From positions 1 through 5,750 of the forward strand of contig JAPLIW010000592.1 in the NCBI GenBank assembly GCA_026388915.1: a DNA stretch of 5,750 nucleotides. Reading direction: 5' to 3'. Source of the stretch: Deltaproteobacteria bacterium. GTDB lineage: Bacteria > Desulfobacterota > SM23-61. Below are positions 5,658-5,750 of the stretch, piece by piece. Positions within the stretch are counted from its first letter, which is position 1; every line of letters begins with the position of its first letter. The position numbers and the translations under genes are program-made. The notes below the pieces were generated by a model, which saw only the letters and a list, made by a program, of their open reading frames with translations, did not search any database and had not been told where the DNA came from.

Positions 5658-5750
5658 TTATCTTCCTTTATATTGGGGCTTCCTTTTTTCCCGGAAGGCG
5701 GCCACCCCCTCCTTGTGGTCTTCGGAAGTGAGGGTGATGGTTTCACAGGC
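5658..5750 (-). CDS. Crotonase-superfamily protein (enoyl-CoA hydratase/isomerase), C-terminal 30 residues only
   Basis: The minus-strand frame entering from the right edge ends at TAA (5658-5660). Its 30 residues contain TSEDHKEGVAAFREKRKPQY, the typical crotonase C-terminal helix (S-x-D-x-x-EG-x-x-AF-x-EKR-P-x-Y/F), followed by KGR. This region lines up with TNDIQEGIAAAMEKRKAKY of the complete crotonase in this window but differs clearly, so the two are paralogues rather than a recent duplication. The catalytic part is outside the window, so hydratase, isomerase or another activity cannot be decided. It lies 108 nt upstream of the acyl-CoA synthetase gene and is likely in the same transcriptional unit. 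Confidence 0.88.
   Translation of the reverse strand, partial: ACETITLTSEDHKEGVAAFREKRKPQYKGR

Overview
The window reads as a stretch of catabolic chromosome from a mesophilic Gram-negative bacterium of moderately high GC. Every gene I can support lies on the minus strand, so transcription runs from high to low coordinates. The mix of a tripartite tricarboxylate transporter (TTT), crotonase-family enzymes and an NDP-forming acyl-CoA synthetase alpha subunit, together with GC-rich and TCCAAAC-type extragenic repeats, suggests an uncultured deltaproteobacterium (Desulfobacterota, syntrophic or sulfate-reducer type). That placement is inference; the window has no phylogenetic marker.

In transcription order, the right edge (5658-5750) holds the last 30 residues of a crotonase (enoyl-CoA hydratase/isomerase). 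A 108-nt gap with a short dispersed repeat follows, then a 470-residue acyl-CoA synthetase alpha subunit of the acetyl-CoA synthetase (NDP-forming)/succinyl-CoA synthetase superfamily (4137-5549). After 124 nt comes a second, complete crotonase (3218-4012) that lacks both canonical hydratase glutamates. A roughly 500-nt segment without a credible gene (2716-3217) carries an AT-rich inverted and tandem repeat. Next is tctB-tctA (2254-2715 and 833-2239), tightly coupled and both apparently starting at TTG behind good ribosome binding sites. A 276-nt intergenic region (557-832) holds a dispersed repeat, a long GC-rich palindrome, a small hairpin, an AT-rich dyad and a candidate promoter. Finally tctC, the periplasmic binding protein, runs off the left edge.

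Together the genes suggest uptake of a carboxylate by TctABC, CoA activation by an ADP- or GDP-forming ligase whose ATP-grasp subunit must be encoded elsewhere, and processing by crotonases. The substrate cannot be read from the sequence. I found no CRISPR array, transposase, tRNA, rRNA or phage gene, and no clear evidence of an undescribed system. The points most worth following are the crotonase without its catalytic acids, the orphan alpha subunit, the shared 3'-end repeat, and the dyad upstream of tctC.
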